The notes: generated from the letters alone by a model not told the origin. A DNA stretch of 62,098 nucleotides from Candidatus Zipacnadia bacterium (GCA_029820295.1 JALGVA010000007.1:1-62098); one strand, 5' to 3'; counted from the first letter of the stretch, positions 21,188 to 29,361 are shown. Numbers and translations are program-made.

Positions 21188-22027
21188 ATGAGCTGTGACC
21201 TGCACATCCACTCCACGTACTCGGACGGGACGCAGACGCCCGAGGAGATCGTCGCCGAGGCCATCGACAAGAGCCTGTCCGCCATCGCCATCACCGACCA
21301 CGACACCGTGCAGGGCGTGATGCCCGCCATCGAAGCTGCGCGCGGCAGCGACCTGACCGTCATCCCGGCGTGCGAGATCAGCACCGAGTACGAGGGCGCC
21401 GAGGTGCACATCCTCGGCTACTGGATCGACCTCGATCACGAGGAGCTGCACGAGAAGTTTCGCTACGTGCGCAATGCCCGGCGGCTGCGGGCCGACGAGA
21501 TCGTGGGCAAGCTGCGCGCGCTCGGCGTGGAGATAACCATCGACGATGTGCTCGCCCGCAGCGACGGCGTGAGCCTGGGGCGGCCGCACGTGGCGCAGGC
21601 GCTGCTGGCCAAGGGCTACGTCAGCGGTCCGCAGGAGGCGTTCGACCGCTACCTGGGCCGCGACCGGCCCGCCTACGTGCCGCGCTACAAGCTCTCGCCC
21701 TTCGAGGCGATGCAGGCGGTGCGCGACGCCCACGGCTGCGCCGTGCTGGCGCATCCCGGCCTGGGCGTGGGCGATCACATCATTCACGCGCTGGTCGAGG
21801 CGGGCATCGAGGGCCTGGAGGCCTGGCACACCCATCACTCGCCCTCGAACACGCGCCGGGCGCTGCGCCTGGCCGAGGAGCATGGGCTGCTGGTCACCGG
21901 CGGGACCGATTCGCACGGCCCGGGCGGGAGCTACCCGGTTGAGGTCGGGGACCTGGATGTGCCCGACGAGTGCGCCGAGGCGCTGATCGCCTGGGCGCGC
22001 GAGCACAGCGCGCCGATGCCGACGTGA
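21188..22027 (+). CDS. PHP-domain phosphoesterase (YciV/RNase AM-like)
   Basis: A 279-residue metal-dependent phosphoesterase. Four PHP motifs are visible: DLHIHSTYSDGTQTPEE, AITDHDTVQG with the following PACEISTEY, AVLAHPGLGVG, and TGGTDSHGPGG. The inserted ILGYWID segment is typical of the YciV group, whose members hydrolyse 3',5'-nucleoside bisphosphates or trim RNA 5' ends. Cytoplasmic. It follows the MrfA-like helicase, but a 205-bp gap argues against strict coupling. Confidence 0.88.
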   Translation: MSCDLHIHSTYSDGTQTPEEIVAEAIDKSLSAIAITDHDTVQGVMPAIEAARGSDLTVIPACEISTEYEGAEVHILGYWIDLDHEELHEKFRYVRNARRLRADEIVGKLRALGVEITIDDVLARSDGVSLGRPHVAQALLAKGYVSGPQEAFDRYLGRDRPAYVPRYKLSPFEAMQAVRDAHGCAVLAHPGLGVGDHIIHALVEAGIEGLEAWHTHHSPSNTRRALRLAEEHGLLVTGGTDSHGPGGSYPVEVGDLDVPDECAEALIAWAREHSAPMPT

Positions 22028-22061
22028 GAATGCACGGTCGTACCGGGAGGGGGAATCTGCT

Positions 22062-23123
22062 ATGAAGCGCACGACAATGCTCACCGCGGCCCTCGTCGTA
22101 CTGGTGGCGGCTACCGCCGCGGCGTGGATGCCCCTTGGGCCGCGGAACCATGGGCCGGATGCGGTCACCATCCAGTTCGACGGCACACTGCATGAGCTGA
22201 CCGAGAAACTGCGTCAGGAACACGACGTGAATGTTCTCGGGGTCGGCCTCGTCGAAGATGTCCACGTGAGTCTGGACCTGCGGGCAGTCACGCCGGAGGA
22301 GGTCGTGGCGGCCGTGTGCCGGGAGGTCGGCTGTGTCTACGAGCGCATCGGGTTCGACGGGCGGGCCTTCATGCTCCGCGAGGGCGACTGGGATGCCGAC
22401 CCACGGCCGCAAGCGACCGCCGGCGACTACCGCCTCTACGTCCACAGAGTCGGCCTTGAGGACAGCAGCACCATCGACTTCCAGTGGGGTCAGGACGAGC
22501 CCGTCAGGACCAAGACCCACCGGCTGACCGTGTCGGTCTCCGCCCAGGCGCGAGACCAGGGGGGCGCCGGTCAGGTGTTCGGCCTCTCCGGCGGGGCGGA
22601 GGTCACCACCGACGCAGGCGAGACGTTGGCGCGAACGGGCGATCAGCGTTCAATCGTGCAGGAGTTCGGCACGCACCCGGTTCGGCTCAGCTTCCCGCGG
22701 CCCACACGCGAGGCTGAGACGATCGACTTCCACGGCAAGCTGGCCCTGTTCTCACGCGTGGTGGCGCTGGACGCGAGCTGGTCCCCTGATGAGGTCGGCG
22801 AGACCCGCGCCTCAGACGGCCTCCAGTGGCGACTGACGCGGTGGGGGATGGAGGATGGGGGCATCAGGGTCGCCATTGAGGCGGATGTGGCGCATCGGCC
22901 GGCATCGACGGACCACGTTCGGGCCACGCTGGTCGGCCCGGAGGATGAGATCGAGCTAGGCGCTCCGGGGGCGGCGACCTCACCCGACCATGTGCAGTTG
23001 CGTTGGCGGGTTGATGCGCCCCAGTGGCAGCCGCAGAAGCTTGTTGTCAGCGGTCACGTGGGCCTGGAGCCGCTGCGTTACGTCGAGTTCACCATCGAGG
23101 GCATTCCGCTCCCTGGGAACTGA
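22062..23123 (+). CDS. Exported protein with an STN-like domain
   Basis: A 353-residue protein with a signal peptide (TMLTAALVVLVAATAAAW). Residues about 34-100 (VTIQFDGTLHELTEKLRQEHDVNVL, then VHVSLDLRAVTPEEVVAAVCREVGC) resemble the STN domain at the periplasmic end of secretins and TonB receptors, but no secretin or barrel follows. The rest is beta-rich and unrecognised. Good GGGAGGGGG upstream. It may sense or scaffold in the envelope. It heads a run of same-strand genes leading to a STAS protein and a sigma factor. Confidence 0.6.
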   Translation: MKRTTMLTAALVVLVAATAAAWMPLGPRNHGPDAVTIQFDGTLHELTEKLRQEHDVNVLGVGLVEDVHVSLDLRAVTPEEVVAAVCREVGCVYERIGFDGRAFMLREGDWDADPRPQATAGDYRLYVHRVGLEDSSTIDFQWGQDEPVRTKTHRLTVSVSAQARDQGGAGQVFGLSGGAEVTTDAGETLARTGDQRSIVQEFGTHPVRLSFPRPTREAETIDFHGKLALFSRVVALDASWSPDEVGETRASDGLQWRLTRWGMEDGGIRVAIEADVAHRPASTDHVRATLVGPEDEIELGAPGAATSPDHVQLRWRVDAPQWQPQKLVVSGHVGLEPLRYVEFTIEGIPLPGN

Positions 23124-23140
23124 CGCAGGAGGCAAGCGCC

Positions 23141-23512
23141 GTGGAGACAACCATCTACTATCCCGAGCAACATCCGGACGTGACGGTGGTCGAAGTTCAT
23201 GGCGAGGTGGAGGTCGGCGAGTCCGGCTGCGGCGTGCTGTCGCGGCTGTTCGGCAGCCTGCTCGCGGGCGGCGACCGCTTCATGGTGGTCGATCTGCAGG
23301 AGGCCGGCCCCATCGCCGAGGGCGCCTACGCCGAGCTGCTGGGGCTCTACGGGCGCCTGCGCCTGCGCGGTGGCGACATGGTGCTGGTCGCGCCACCGGG
23401 CGAGGTGCTGAAGGCGCTCACTACCGTCGGCTTCGGTAATCTCACGCCGATCCTCGATGACGTCGAGAGGGCCATCGAGCAGGCGGCCGTGAAGGCAGGT
23501 GCTCTGCAGTGA
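23141..23512 (+). CDS. STAS-domain protein (anti-sigma factor antagonist-like)
   Basis: A 123-residue single-domain protein started at GTG 23141 behind AGGAGG. The pattern DVTVVEVHGEVEVGE, then GDRFMVVDLQEAGPIAEGAYAELLGLYGRLRLRGGDMVLVAPPGEVLKALTTVGF matches the STAS fold of SpoIIAA/RsbV proteins. The usual phosphorylated Ser in D-[LV]-x-x-x-x-x-[ID]-[DS]-S is not clear here (AGPIAEG instead). Partner-switch kinase genes are not adjacent. Its stop overlaps the SGNH start (GTGA). Confidence 0.8.
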   Translation: METTIYYPEQHPDVTVVEVHGEVEVGESGCGVLSRLFGSLLAGGDRFMVVDLQEAGPIAEGAYAELLGLYGRLRLRGGDMVLVAPPGEVLKALTTVGFGNLTPILDDVERAIEQAAVKAGALQ

Positions 23513-24216
23513 GCGAGGAGACCATCCTGCGGCGCAGCACCATCGTGTGCTTCGGCACATCGATCACGCAGGGCACGCCGCACGTGCCCGCCGAGGACAC
23601 CTATCCGGCGGTGCTCGAGCGCCGGCTCAACCGGCGGCTGCGGCGCGAGCAGGCCGCGGTCACGGTCATCAACTCCGGGGTGTCCGGGGAGAACTCCGCG
23701 GAGGGCCTGGCGCGCATCGAGCCGGATGTGATCGCACACCGGCCCGACCTGGTGGTCATCGAGTTCGGCTGCAACGACGTGCGCTACGAGCCGCACAAGC
23801 GCGTCGAGCTGGACGCCTTCCGAGCGAATCTCGAGAAGATGATCGAGCGCATCCATGAGGCGTGCTCGGAGCAGGTCCTGTGCACGCCCACGCCGATCAT
23901 CGACGCCTTCCACGTGTACTCGCAGGAGGTCGATTTCTACGAGCCGTGGGGCGGGTGCAACAACGCACTCAAGGAGTACGATGAGGTCATTCGTGAGGTG
24001 GCCGACGACACCGGGCTGATGCTGTGCGATCTGCAGCAGGCGTTCCTTGACCGCGCGGCGCTGGCCGAGTTCGAGGGCGCGACCGACGACGCCGACGACC
24101 TGACCTGCCTTGCGGACCTGATCAGCCGCTACGACGGCGTGCACCCGACCATCGCCGGCCAGGAGCTGATGGCGGCGGAACTCTACGGGGTCATCCGCAC
24201 CATTCCGCTGGGCTGA
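23509..24216 (+). CDS. SGNH/GDSL-type hydrolase
   Basis: A 235-residue esterase-fold protein. Block I is VCFGTSITQG with the nucleophile in GTS, block II has NSGVSGENS, block III IEFGCNDVRY with the oxyanion Asn, and block V DGVHPTIAG with the Asp-x-x-His pair. Substrates of relatives include acetylated sugars and lipids. It has no signal peptide. Translationally coupled to the STAS gene through a four-base GTGA overlap. Confidence 0.86.
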   Translation: MSEETILRRSTIVCFGTSITQGTPHVPAEDTYPAVLERRLNRRLRREQAAVTVINSGVSGENSAEGLARIEPDVIAHRPDLVVIEFGCNDVRYEPHKRVELDAFRANLEKMIERIHEACSEQVLCTPTPIIDAFHVYSQEVDFYEPWGGCNNALKEYDEVIREVADDTGLMLCDLQQAFLDRAALAEFEGATDDADDLTCLADLISRYDGVHPTIAGQELMAAELYGVIRTIPLG

Positions 24217-24261
24217 CTGGACGCGTGGGGGAGGCGTGCGCACGTATTAAGGTCATGTGAC

Positions 24262-24286
24262 GGAACCTTATGGGCACGAATGCGTT
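24262..24286 (+). promoter_or_regulatory. Candidate ECF-type promoter ahead of the sigma gene
   Basis: GGAACC at 24262-24267, 15 nt, then CGTT at 24283-24286, as in many promoters read by ECF sigma factors. It would place the start near 24293, upstream of GTG 24309 but downstream of ATG 24270. This supports autoregulation and the shorter reading frame. No second copy was noticed elsewhere in the window. Confidence 0.45.
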
Positions 24287-24308
24287 TGTTGATAGTGAGG
24301 ATCTCCCG

Positions 24309-24968
24309 GTGAAGGCCAATGATGCCGGGCCGAGCGGCAGTAACCGGGCCGATCAGGTGCTGGTTGAGGCGGCTCAGGAGGGCAACGCCGACGCCTTCGG
24401 GACCCTCGCCGAGCGGTACTACAGCAGCGTCTACGGTATCGTGTACCGCATGTGCGGGGCCGGGGAGGCCGCGGACCTGACCCAGGAGATATTCCTGCGG
24501 GCGCTGCGTGCCTTGCGCAAGTTCCAGTTTCACGGCGAGGCCAGCTTCCGCACCTGGCTCTACCGCATCGCGGTGAACGCGTGCATCAACGAGCTGCGCC
24601 GCCGCAAACGCCGGACCGACATCGAGGGGCCGTCGCTGGATGAGGATGTGCCGACGAACGACGGGACGGTGTCGCGCACCGTCCCGGACGAGACGCAGAG
24701 CCCGCACGTGCTCGCCGAGCGAGCTGAGGTGCAGCGGGCGGTGCACATGATAGTGGCGACGCTCACGCCCAAGCACCGTGCCGCGCTGACGCTGGTGGAC
24801 CTGCAGGAACTTGACTACGAGGAGGCGGCGCAGGTGCTCGAGTGCCCGTTGGGGACGCTCAAGTCCCGGCTGGCGCGGGCCCGCCGCCAGTTTGCCGAGA
24901 AGTGGCGGCAGTACGAGGAGGGCACGTTCTCGATCCAGGCCGCGCGCGGACAGGGCGAAGGTGGCTGA
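24309..24968 (+). CDS. ECF-family RNA polymerase sigma factor
   Basis: Sigma factor of about 219 residues. Region 2 runs from ADQVLVEAAQEGNADAFGTLAERYY through DLTQEIFLRALRALRKFQFHGEASFRTWLYRIAVNACINELRRRKRR, and region 4 is LTPKHRAALTLVDLQELDYEEAAQVLECPLGTLKSRLARARRQF. The linker is charged and of normal length. GTG 24309 is preceded by GTGAGG and leaves a short N-terminus. ATG 24270 is an alternative but would overlap the likely autoregulatory promoter. The anti-sigma gene follows 33 nt later. Confidence 0.92.
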   Translation: MKANDAGPSGSNRADQVLVEAAQEGNADAFGTLAERYYSSVYGIVYRMCGAGEAADLTQEIFLRALRALRKFQFHGEASFRTWLYRIAVNACINELRRRKRRTDIEGPSLDEDVPTNDGTVSRTVPDETQSPHVLAERAEVQRAVHMIVATLTPKHRAALTLVDLQELDYEEAAQVLECPLGTLKSRLARARRQFAEKWRQYEEGTFSIQAARGQGEGG

Positions 24969-25001
24969 TGACGCGTGTCGAGGAGCCCCGGAGAGAGCGA
25001 C

Positions 25002-26135
25002 ATGAAGCCGGACTGCAGCAGCATTGAGGCCATGCTCAGCGCGTCGCTGGACGGGGAGCTGACCCCGGACGAGGCGCGCGCATGCGCGGCGCATCTTGAG
25101 GCGTGCGACGCCTGTCGCGCGCAGCACGCGGCGCTGGTGTCGGCGCGCGCGGTGCTGCGCGGCGTGCCGCCTCCGCAGCCGCCGCCTGATCTGCTGCCCG
25201 CGATCCGCGCGGCGGCAGACGCCGAGATGCTCGGCGAAGACGCCGCGATCGCGCTACTGCACGCCATGCCCGCGCCCGAGCCGCCCCCCGATCTTCTGCC
25301 CGCCATCCGGATCGCCGTCGCCGCACAGACGCGCAGGGACCGTGCCACGCAGGCGTTCTGGGGGCGCTGGCGCACGGCGCTGGGTGTGGCCGCCGCCGCC
25401 GCGGTCTTGCTGGCGGCTGTCTTCGTGCCGCGCGGGCATGAGCCGATGACCGCGGCCGGACCGCACATCACGGCCGTCGCGCCCGAGACCCCCTCGACGC
25501 CTGCCGAGCCCGTGGCCGCCCCGGAGGAGGTCGCCGAGGCCGCGCCGGTCACGCCCAACAGCGTGGCGCTGGCGATGGCGTCGCCGCGCCGCCACCCGTC
25601 GTCCCGCGCCGTGGCGGACGTGAGACCCGACCGGGCTGAGCGCCCGGAGGAGCCCGCGCCGGTGGCGGAGGAGGTGGCTCCGAGGCCCGAGCCCGCCGCG
25701 CCGGTCGGCGAACCCGCGCTGGCCGTGGCCCCGCGGGAGGCCCCCACGGCCCCCTCGGCGGCGCCGATCGCGCCGGGGCAGATCACCAACGGAACGATGC
25801 TGGCGATGGCGCCGCGCACGACGCCTGCCCATGCTCCGGCCGAGACGCCGGCGTCACCTGTGGCCGAGGCGCCCGCGTCGCCGGTGGCCGGGGGGCCGTC
25901 GGCGCTGGAGACCGAGCTGGCGGCCGGCGTGGTCGCGCGCATGGTCGTGGACAGCTTCGTGGCCGAACATCTCATCGAGAGCGCGCCGACGCTCATGGCC
26001 GTGGTCACCGACTCGCCCACGGCTGAGGTCGGGCCGGTGCTCGCCGACGAGAGCGAGGACTCGGCGAACTTCGGCCTCAACTTCACCGAGAGCATGCGCC
26101 GCGCGCTGTCGCAGACGCACAACCAGCTCCCGTGA
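25002..26135 (+). CDS. Zinc-finger anti-sigma factor with long exported Ala/Pro-rich region
   Basis: Membrane anti-sigma factor of 377 residues. The cytoplasmic ZAS domain shows Cys5 and His31-x3-Cys35-x2-Cys38 (HLEACDAC). Next come two copies of PPPDLLPAIR (near residues 60 and 96), then a membrane segment (about 124-142, ALGVAAAAAVLLAAVFV). Beyond it is a roughly 235-residue low-complexity Ala/Pro/Glu-rich part ending in a more ordered tail (NFGLNFTESMRRAL). ATG 25002 has GGAGAGAG upstream. Its stop overlaps the start of the next gene, so the exported repeat protein is probably co-made and may be the signal-sensing partner. Confidence 0.85.
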   Translation: MKPDCSSIEAMLSASLDGELTPDEARACAAHLEACDACRAQHAALVSARAVLRGVPPPQPPPDLLPAIRAAADAEMLGEDAAIALLHAMPAPEPPPDLLPAIRIAVAAQTRRDRATQAFWGRWRTALGVAAAAAVLLAAVFVPRGHEPMTAAGPHITAVAPETPSTPAEPVAAPEEVAEAAPVTPNSVALAMASPRRHPSSRAVADVRPDRAERPEEPAPVAEEVAPRPEPAAPVGEPALAVAPREAPTAPSAAPIAPGQITNGTMLAMAPRTTPAHAPAETPASPVAEAPASPVAGGPSALETELAAGVVARMVVDSFVAEHLIESAPTLMAVVTDSPTAEVGPVLADESEDSANFGLNFTESMRRALSQTHNQLP

Positions 26136-26917
26136 TGCGCACCGCGTTCGCCGCCCTCCTGGCCGTGCTCCTGGTGACCTCGCTGGCCGCTGGCGACACG
26201 ACGCCGCCCGCGCCCGAGCCCGGAGAGGAGCCCGCAGCGGAGGAGGAGACCGCTCCGCCTGGCCCCGCCGAGGTCTGGCCGCCCGACGACACCAGCCTGA
26301 TGGCCCTGCTCGCGGGCGCCACCGAGGACCAGCGCACGCGCGTACTGCGCTTCCTGCGCAACCGCTACCCCGACCTGAGCGTGGAGTTGCCCGCACTGCT
26401 GCAGACGCACTGCCCGGGCATCTTCGTGGACCTCGACCACGAGCTGCAGACGCTCATCGCCGCCCGCTACCCGCGCCTGGGCGCGACCGTGCAGCGGCTG
26501 CTGCAGGAGGCCATCGCCCAGCGCTATCCGCAGGTGCGGCAGGAGATCAACACGCTGATCGCTGAGAAGTACCCGGACCTGCTGGCGGGGATCTCCGGCG
26601 CGCGGCAGGGCGACGCCGCGGAGGAGCACGCGCCGGAAGTGCAGGAGCGGTACCGCGCACTGCTCGATGACGTGCTGGCGCTGCTGCGTGACCGCTACCC
26701 GACGCTGCTCATCGAGGTCCAGCGCGATCTGCTGGTGAAGCACCCCGAGCTGCTGGCCGACGTCGCCGGGCTCATCGGCGAGCGCTACCCGGAGGTCGCG
26801 CGCAAGGTCAGCGGTGTGCTGGCCGCGAAGTACCCCGAGCTGATACCCGGCGTGCTGGAGATACTCGCTCCGGTGGCGGCCGACGAGCCGGCCGACCAGC
26901 CGCCTGCGCAGGAGTGA
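26132..26917 (+). CDS. Exported protein of about 15-residue YP repeats
   Basis: A 261-residue protein with a signal peptide (RTAFAALLAVLLVTSLAAG) and a Pro/Glu-rich linker to about residue 55. It then consists of repeats of the form [RK]-Y-P-x-[LV]-x3-[VIL]-x2-[LV]-[LI]. Prolines fall at residues 80, 95, 114, 133, 148, 190, 205, 220 and 235, i.e. spaced 15 or 19 apart, with a degenerate unit near 168. This predicts a solenoid of short amphipathic helices. No family is recognised. GTG 26132 or ATG 26135, overlapping the anti-sigma stop. Confidence 0.72.
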   Translation: MMRTAFAALLAVLLVTSLAAGDTTPPAPEPGEEPAAEEETAPPGPAEVWPPDDTSLMALLAGATEDQRTRVLRFLRNRYPDLSVELPALLQTHCPGIFVDLDHELQTLIAARYPRLGATVQRLLQEAIAQRYPQVRQEINTLIAEKYPDLLAGISGARQGDAAEEHAPEVQERYRALLDDVLALLRDRYPTLLIEVQRDLLVKHPELLADVAGLIGERYPEVARKVSGVLAAKYPELIPGVLEILAPVAADEPADQPPAQE

Positions 26918-26970
26918 GCCGCGCGAATCCCACGGCCCCGGCACGCCCATCCCGCGCCACGGCAGACGCC

Positions 26971-28044
26971 ATGAGTGAGATGCTGGCCGCGGTCCTCAAG
27001 GGCCCGGGCAACCTGTCGGTCGAGCGCGTTCCCATCCCCGAGCCCGCCGCGGATGAGGTGCTGTGCGAGGTCACGGCCTGCGGTATCTGCGGCAGCGACC
27101 TGCGATACCTCGCCGGCGAAAACCCCTGGGCGAAGCACACCCTGGGCGTCGAGAAGCCCAACCCGCCGGACATGATCCTCGGCCACGAGGTCGCGGGCGT
27201 GGTCGAGATGGACGGCCGGCGCGTACGCGCGGGGATGCTCGCCTTCCGCACCTGCGGGCGCTGCTCCGAGTGCCGGCGCGGTGCCATGCACCTGTGCCGG
27301 AACACTGCTCACCTCGGCCACGGCGCCGGCTGGGAGGATCGCGGCTTCAACCCGGGCGGGATGGCGGAGTTCATGCCCATCTGGCGCGACAACGTTCACC
27401 CGCTGCCCGACCACGTGAGCTTCGACCAGGCGACCTCCCTGGATGGCCTGGGCGTGGCGGTGCACGCGGTCAACCGTGCGGGTATCCGCCCCGGCGACCG
27501 CATCGCGGTGCTCGGCGCCGGACCGATCGGCCTGCTGGTCATGCAGGTCGCCCTCGCCGACGGCGCCACCGGGGCCATCGTGAGCGACCTCTACGATGCG
27601 GCGCTGGCCTGCGCGCTGGAGCTTGGGGCAGAGGCGGCCATCGACGGCCGCGAGGCATCGCCGGACGCAGTGGCGGCGGAGGTCCTGGCGCGTACCGGCG
27701 GTCGCGGCGTGGCGGCGGTCTTCGACAGCACGGGGGAGATCGCGGTGCAGCAGGCGGCCCTGGAAATGCTCGCGCCCGGCGCAACGTTGATGCTCATGGC
27801 GGGGGCCGCCGAAGGGCTGACGCTGAGCACCCGCGCGATGGCCGGCGAGCGCCTGGTCACCACGTCGAGCAACAACCTGCCGGGGGAGTTCGAGCGCGGG
27901 CTGGAGCTGCTGGCATCGGGGCGGGTACGCGTTGAGCCGATGATCACGCACACCTTCGACCTGGCGGATGCGCCGCGCGCCTTCGCGGTCGCGGCCGACA
28001 AGCACCGCACCGGCGCCATCAAGGTGATCATCCGCCCGAGCTGA
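26971..28044 (+). CDS. Zinc-dependent alcohol dehydrogenase family protein
   Basis: MDR-superfamily dehydrogenase of 357 residues. The catalytic zinc site is CGICGSD with GHEVAGVV. The structural zinc loop is CGRCSECRRGAMHLC with four cysteines. The Rossmann motif is VLGAGPIGLL. The overall pattern is like threonine or sorbitol dehydrogenases; the substrate is unknown. ATG 26971 is preferred; a GTG at 26914 overlaps the previous stop. It is followed by the convergent fmdB-like gene. Confidence 0.88.
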   Translation: MSEMLAAVLKGPGNLSVERVPIPEPAADEVLCEVTACGICGSDLRYLAGENPWAKHTLGVEKPNPPDMILGHEVAGVVEMDGRRVRAGMLAFRTCGRCSECRRGAMHLCRNTAHLGHGAGWEDRGFNPGGMAEFMPIWRDNVHPLPDHVSFDQATSLDGLGVAVHAVNRAGIRPGDRIAVLGAGPIGLLVMQVALADGATGAIVSDLYDAALACALELGAEAAIDGREASPDAVAAEVLARTGGRGVAAVFDSTGEIAVQQAALEMLAPGATLMLMAGAAEGLTLSTRAMAGERLVTTSSNNLPGEFERGLELLASGRVRVEPMITHTFDLADAPRAFAVAADKHRTGAIKVIIRPS

Positions 28045-28119
28045 GCGCGCGCGGGGGAGCGTACACACCAACCGACCGAGGCAGTCGCCCCGGCCGGCGC
28101 AGTCTGGCGGGCCCGTCGG

Positions 28120-28380
28120 TCAGTCCTTGCTCTCGACGGTCTCCTTGGCGCTTTCGGCGTCTTCGCTCTTCCTGCCGTTGCCGTTGCGCCCGTTGCCACG
28201 CCCGTAGTCTGTCACGTGCCAGCCGCTGCCCTTGAAGATGATTGTGGGCGGGCTGAAGACGCGATGCAGGCGGCCGTCACAGTCTTCGGCAAGACAGGTC
28301 TTCGGCGGCTTCTCGTCGAAACCGTGGCTCAACTCGACGACGGTCCCGCACTTGTCGCACTTGTAGTCGTAGGTCGGCAT
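28120..28380 (-). CDS. FmdB-family zinc ribbon protein
   Basis: An 86-residue protein started at ATG 28380 (MPTYDYKCDKCG), the standard FmdB start. The first zinc pair is YKCDKCG; the second is CLAEDC. The core ends with FSPPTIIFKGSGWHVTDYG, and the tail is rich in Gly, Asn and charged residues. FmdB proteins are small putative regulators of unknown mechanism. A near-consensus promoter lies upstream at 28426-28454. The in-frame extension to 28476 would run through that promoter and is rejected. Confidence 0.88.
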   Translation of the reverse strand: MPTYDYKCDKCGTVVELSHGFDEKPPKTCLAEDCDGRLHRVFSPPTIIFKGSGWHVTDYGRGNGRNGNGRKSEDAESAKETVESKD

Positions 28381-28425
28381 GAGGTCCGCGCGCCTCCCGA
28401 GCTTGCTGTAAGCGTGTCCGGGGAG

Positions 28426-28454
28426 AGTATATGCGGTTGCAGATGAGGAGTCAA
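28426..28454 (-). promoter_or_regulatory. Sigma-70 type promoter of the fmdB-like gene
   Basis: On the minus strand TTGACT (28449-28454), a 17-nt spacer and TATACT (28426-28431). The predicted start near 28418 gives a leader of about 40 nt. The CIRCE element lies about 16 bp upstream of its -35 box. Confidence 0.75.
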
Positions 28455-28469
28455 GGGCCGTGCGGGGTG

Positions 28470-28496
28470 TTAGCACTCTCCACCGAAGAGTGCTAA
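28470..28496. promoter_or_regulatory. Perfect CIRCE element (HrcA operator)
   Basis: TTAGCACTC-N9-GAGTGCTAA matches the CIRCE consensus at every position. HrcA binds CIRCE to repress groESL and sometimes dnaK operons. Here no groES, groEL, hrcA or grpE is adjacent. The site lies 24 bp before the Nif3-family start on the plus strand, the usual 5'-leader position, and upstream of the fmdB promoter on the minus strand. Confidence 0.93.
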
Positions 28497-28520
28497 CGCC
28501 CTCCTGCAGCCCGCGATAGC

Positions 28521-29306
28521 ATGGTCGTCGGCGACATCATCGAGGTGCTGGACGCAGTCGCCCCGCCCGAGACCGCGCAGGAGTGGGACAGCGTCGGCCT
28601 GCAGGTGGGCACGGCCGCGGGCCCGGTCAGCACGGTGCTGGTCTGCCTCGACGTCACCGACGCAGTGCTCGACGAGGCGGCGGCCACGGGCGCCGAGCTG
28701 ATCGTGGCGCACCATCCGCTGATCTTCCGGCCGCTGACGGCGGTGCTGACCGACCGGCCGGTGGGGCGGATGGTGCAGCGGCTGCTGTGCGCGGGCCGCT
28801 CGCTGTTCGTCGCGCACACGAACCTTGATGCCGCGCCCGAGATCGGCACCGCCGCGGTGCTGGGCGAGTTGCTGGGGCTGGGGGACCCCTCGCCGCTCCT
28901 GCCGGGCGAGCCCGGCCTGGGGCTGGTCGGCGAGATCGCCGACGCCCCGACCGTCGCCGCGCTGGCCGAGCGCGTGCGTGAGACGCTGAGGCCTGCTCGC
29001 CTGACGATCGTCGGGTCGCCGGAGCGGGCGGCGGGGCGCGTGGCGTTGATGCCCGGCGCGGGCGGCGATGCGGTGGCGGCCGCGGCCGGCGCCGACGCCG
29101 ACGCCCTGGTGTGCGGCGACCTCAAGCACCACGACGCGCTGGAGGCGCGCGCGCTGGGCGTGGCCGTGATCGACGCCGGGCACTACGCGACCGAGCGCCC
29201 GGTCGTGGGAAGCATCGCGCGCCATCTGCGCGCGCGCGTCGGCGAAGACGTCCGCGTGATCGAGTCGACGGTGGTGACCGACCCCTTCGCCGGCGGCCCG
29301 ACGTGA
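28521..29306 (+). CDS. Nif3-like dinuclear metal centre protein
   Basis: A 261-residue member of the Nif3/YqfO (GTP cyclohydrolase I type 2-like) family. Metal-ligand motifs are AHHPLIFRPL and FVAHTNLD near the N-terminus, and CGDLKHHDAL with DAGHYATE near the C-terminus. The central PII-like insert of longer relatives is absent. Its biochemical role is unsettled. ATG has only a weak ribosome binding site. It lies immediately behind a perfect CIRCE operator, so heat-shock control is likely. The zinc ribbon coiled-coil gene follows 55 nt later, a common pairing. Confidence 0.9.
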   Translation: MVVGDIIEVLDAVAPPETAQEWDSVGLQVGTAAGPVSTVLVCLDVTDAVLDEAAATGAELIVAHHPLIFRPLTAVLTDRPVGRMVQRLLCAGRSLFVAHTNLDAAPEIGTAAVLGELLGLGDPSPLLPGEPGLGLVGEIADAPTVAALAERVRETLRPARLTIVGSPERAAGRVALMPGAGGDAVAAAAGADADALVCGDLKHHDALEARALGVAVIDAGHYATERPVVGSIARHLRARVGEDVRVIESTVVTDPFAGGPT

Positions 29307-29361
29307 GCGACAACGGCCCTCACCGCGGGGGCCTGCTACGGCGGTTCGGAGTGATCAGACG

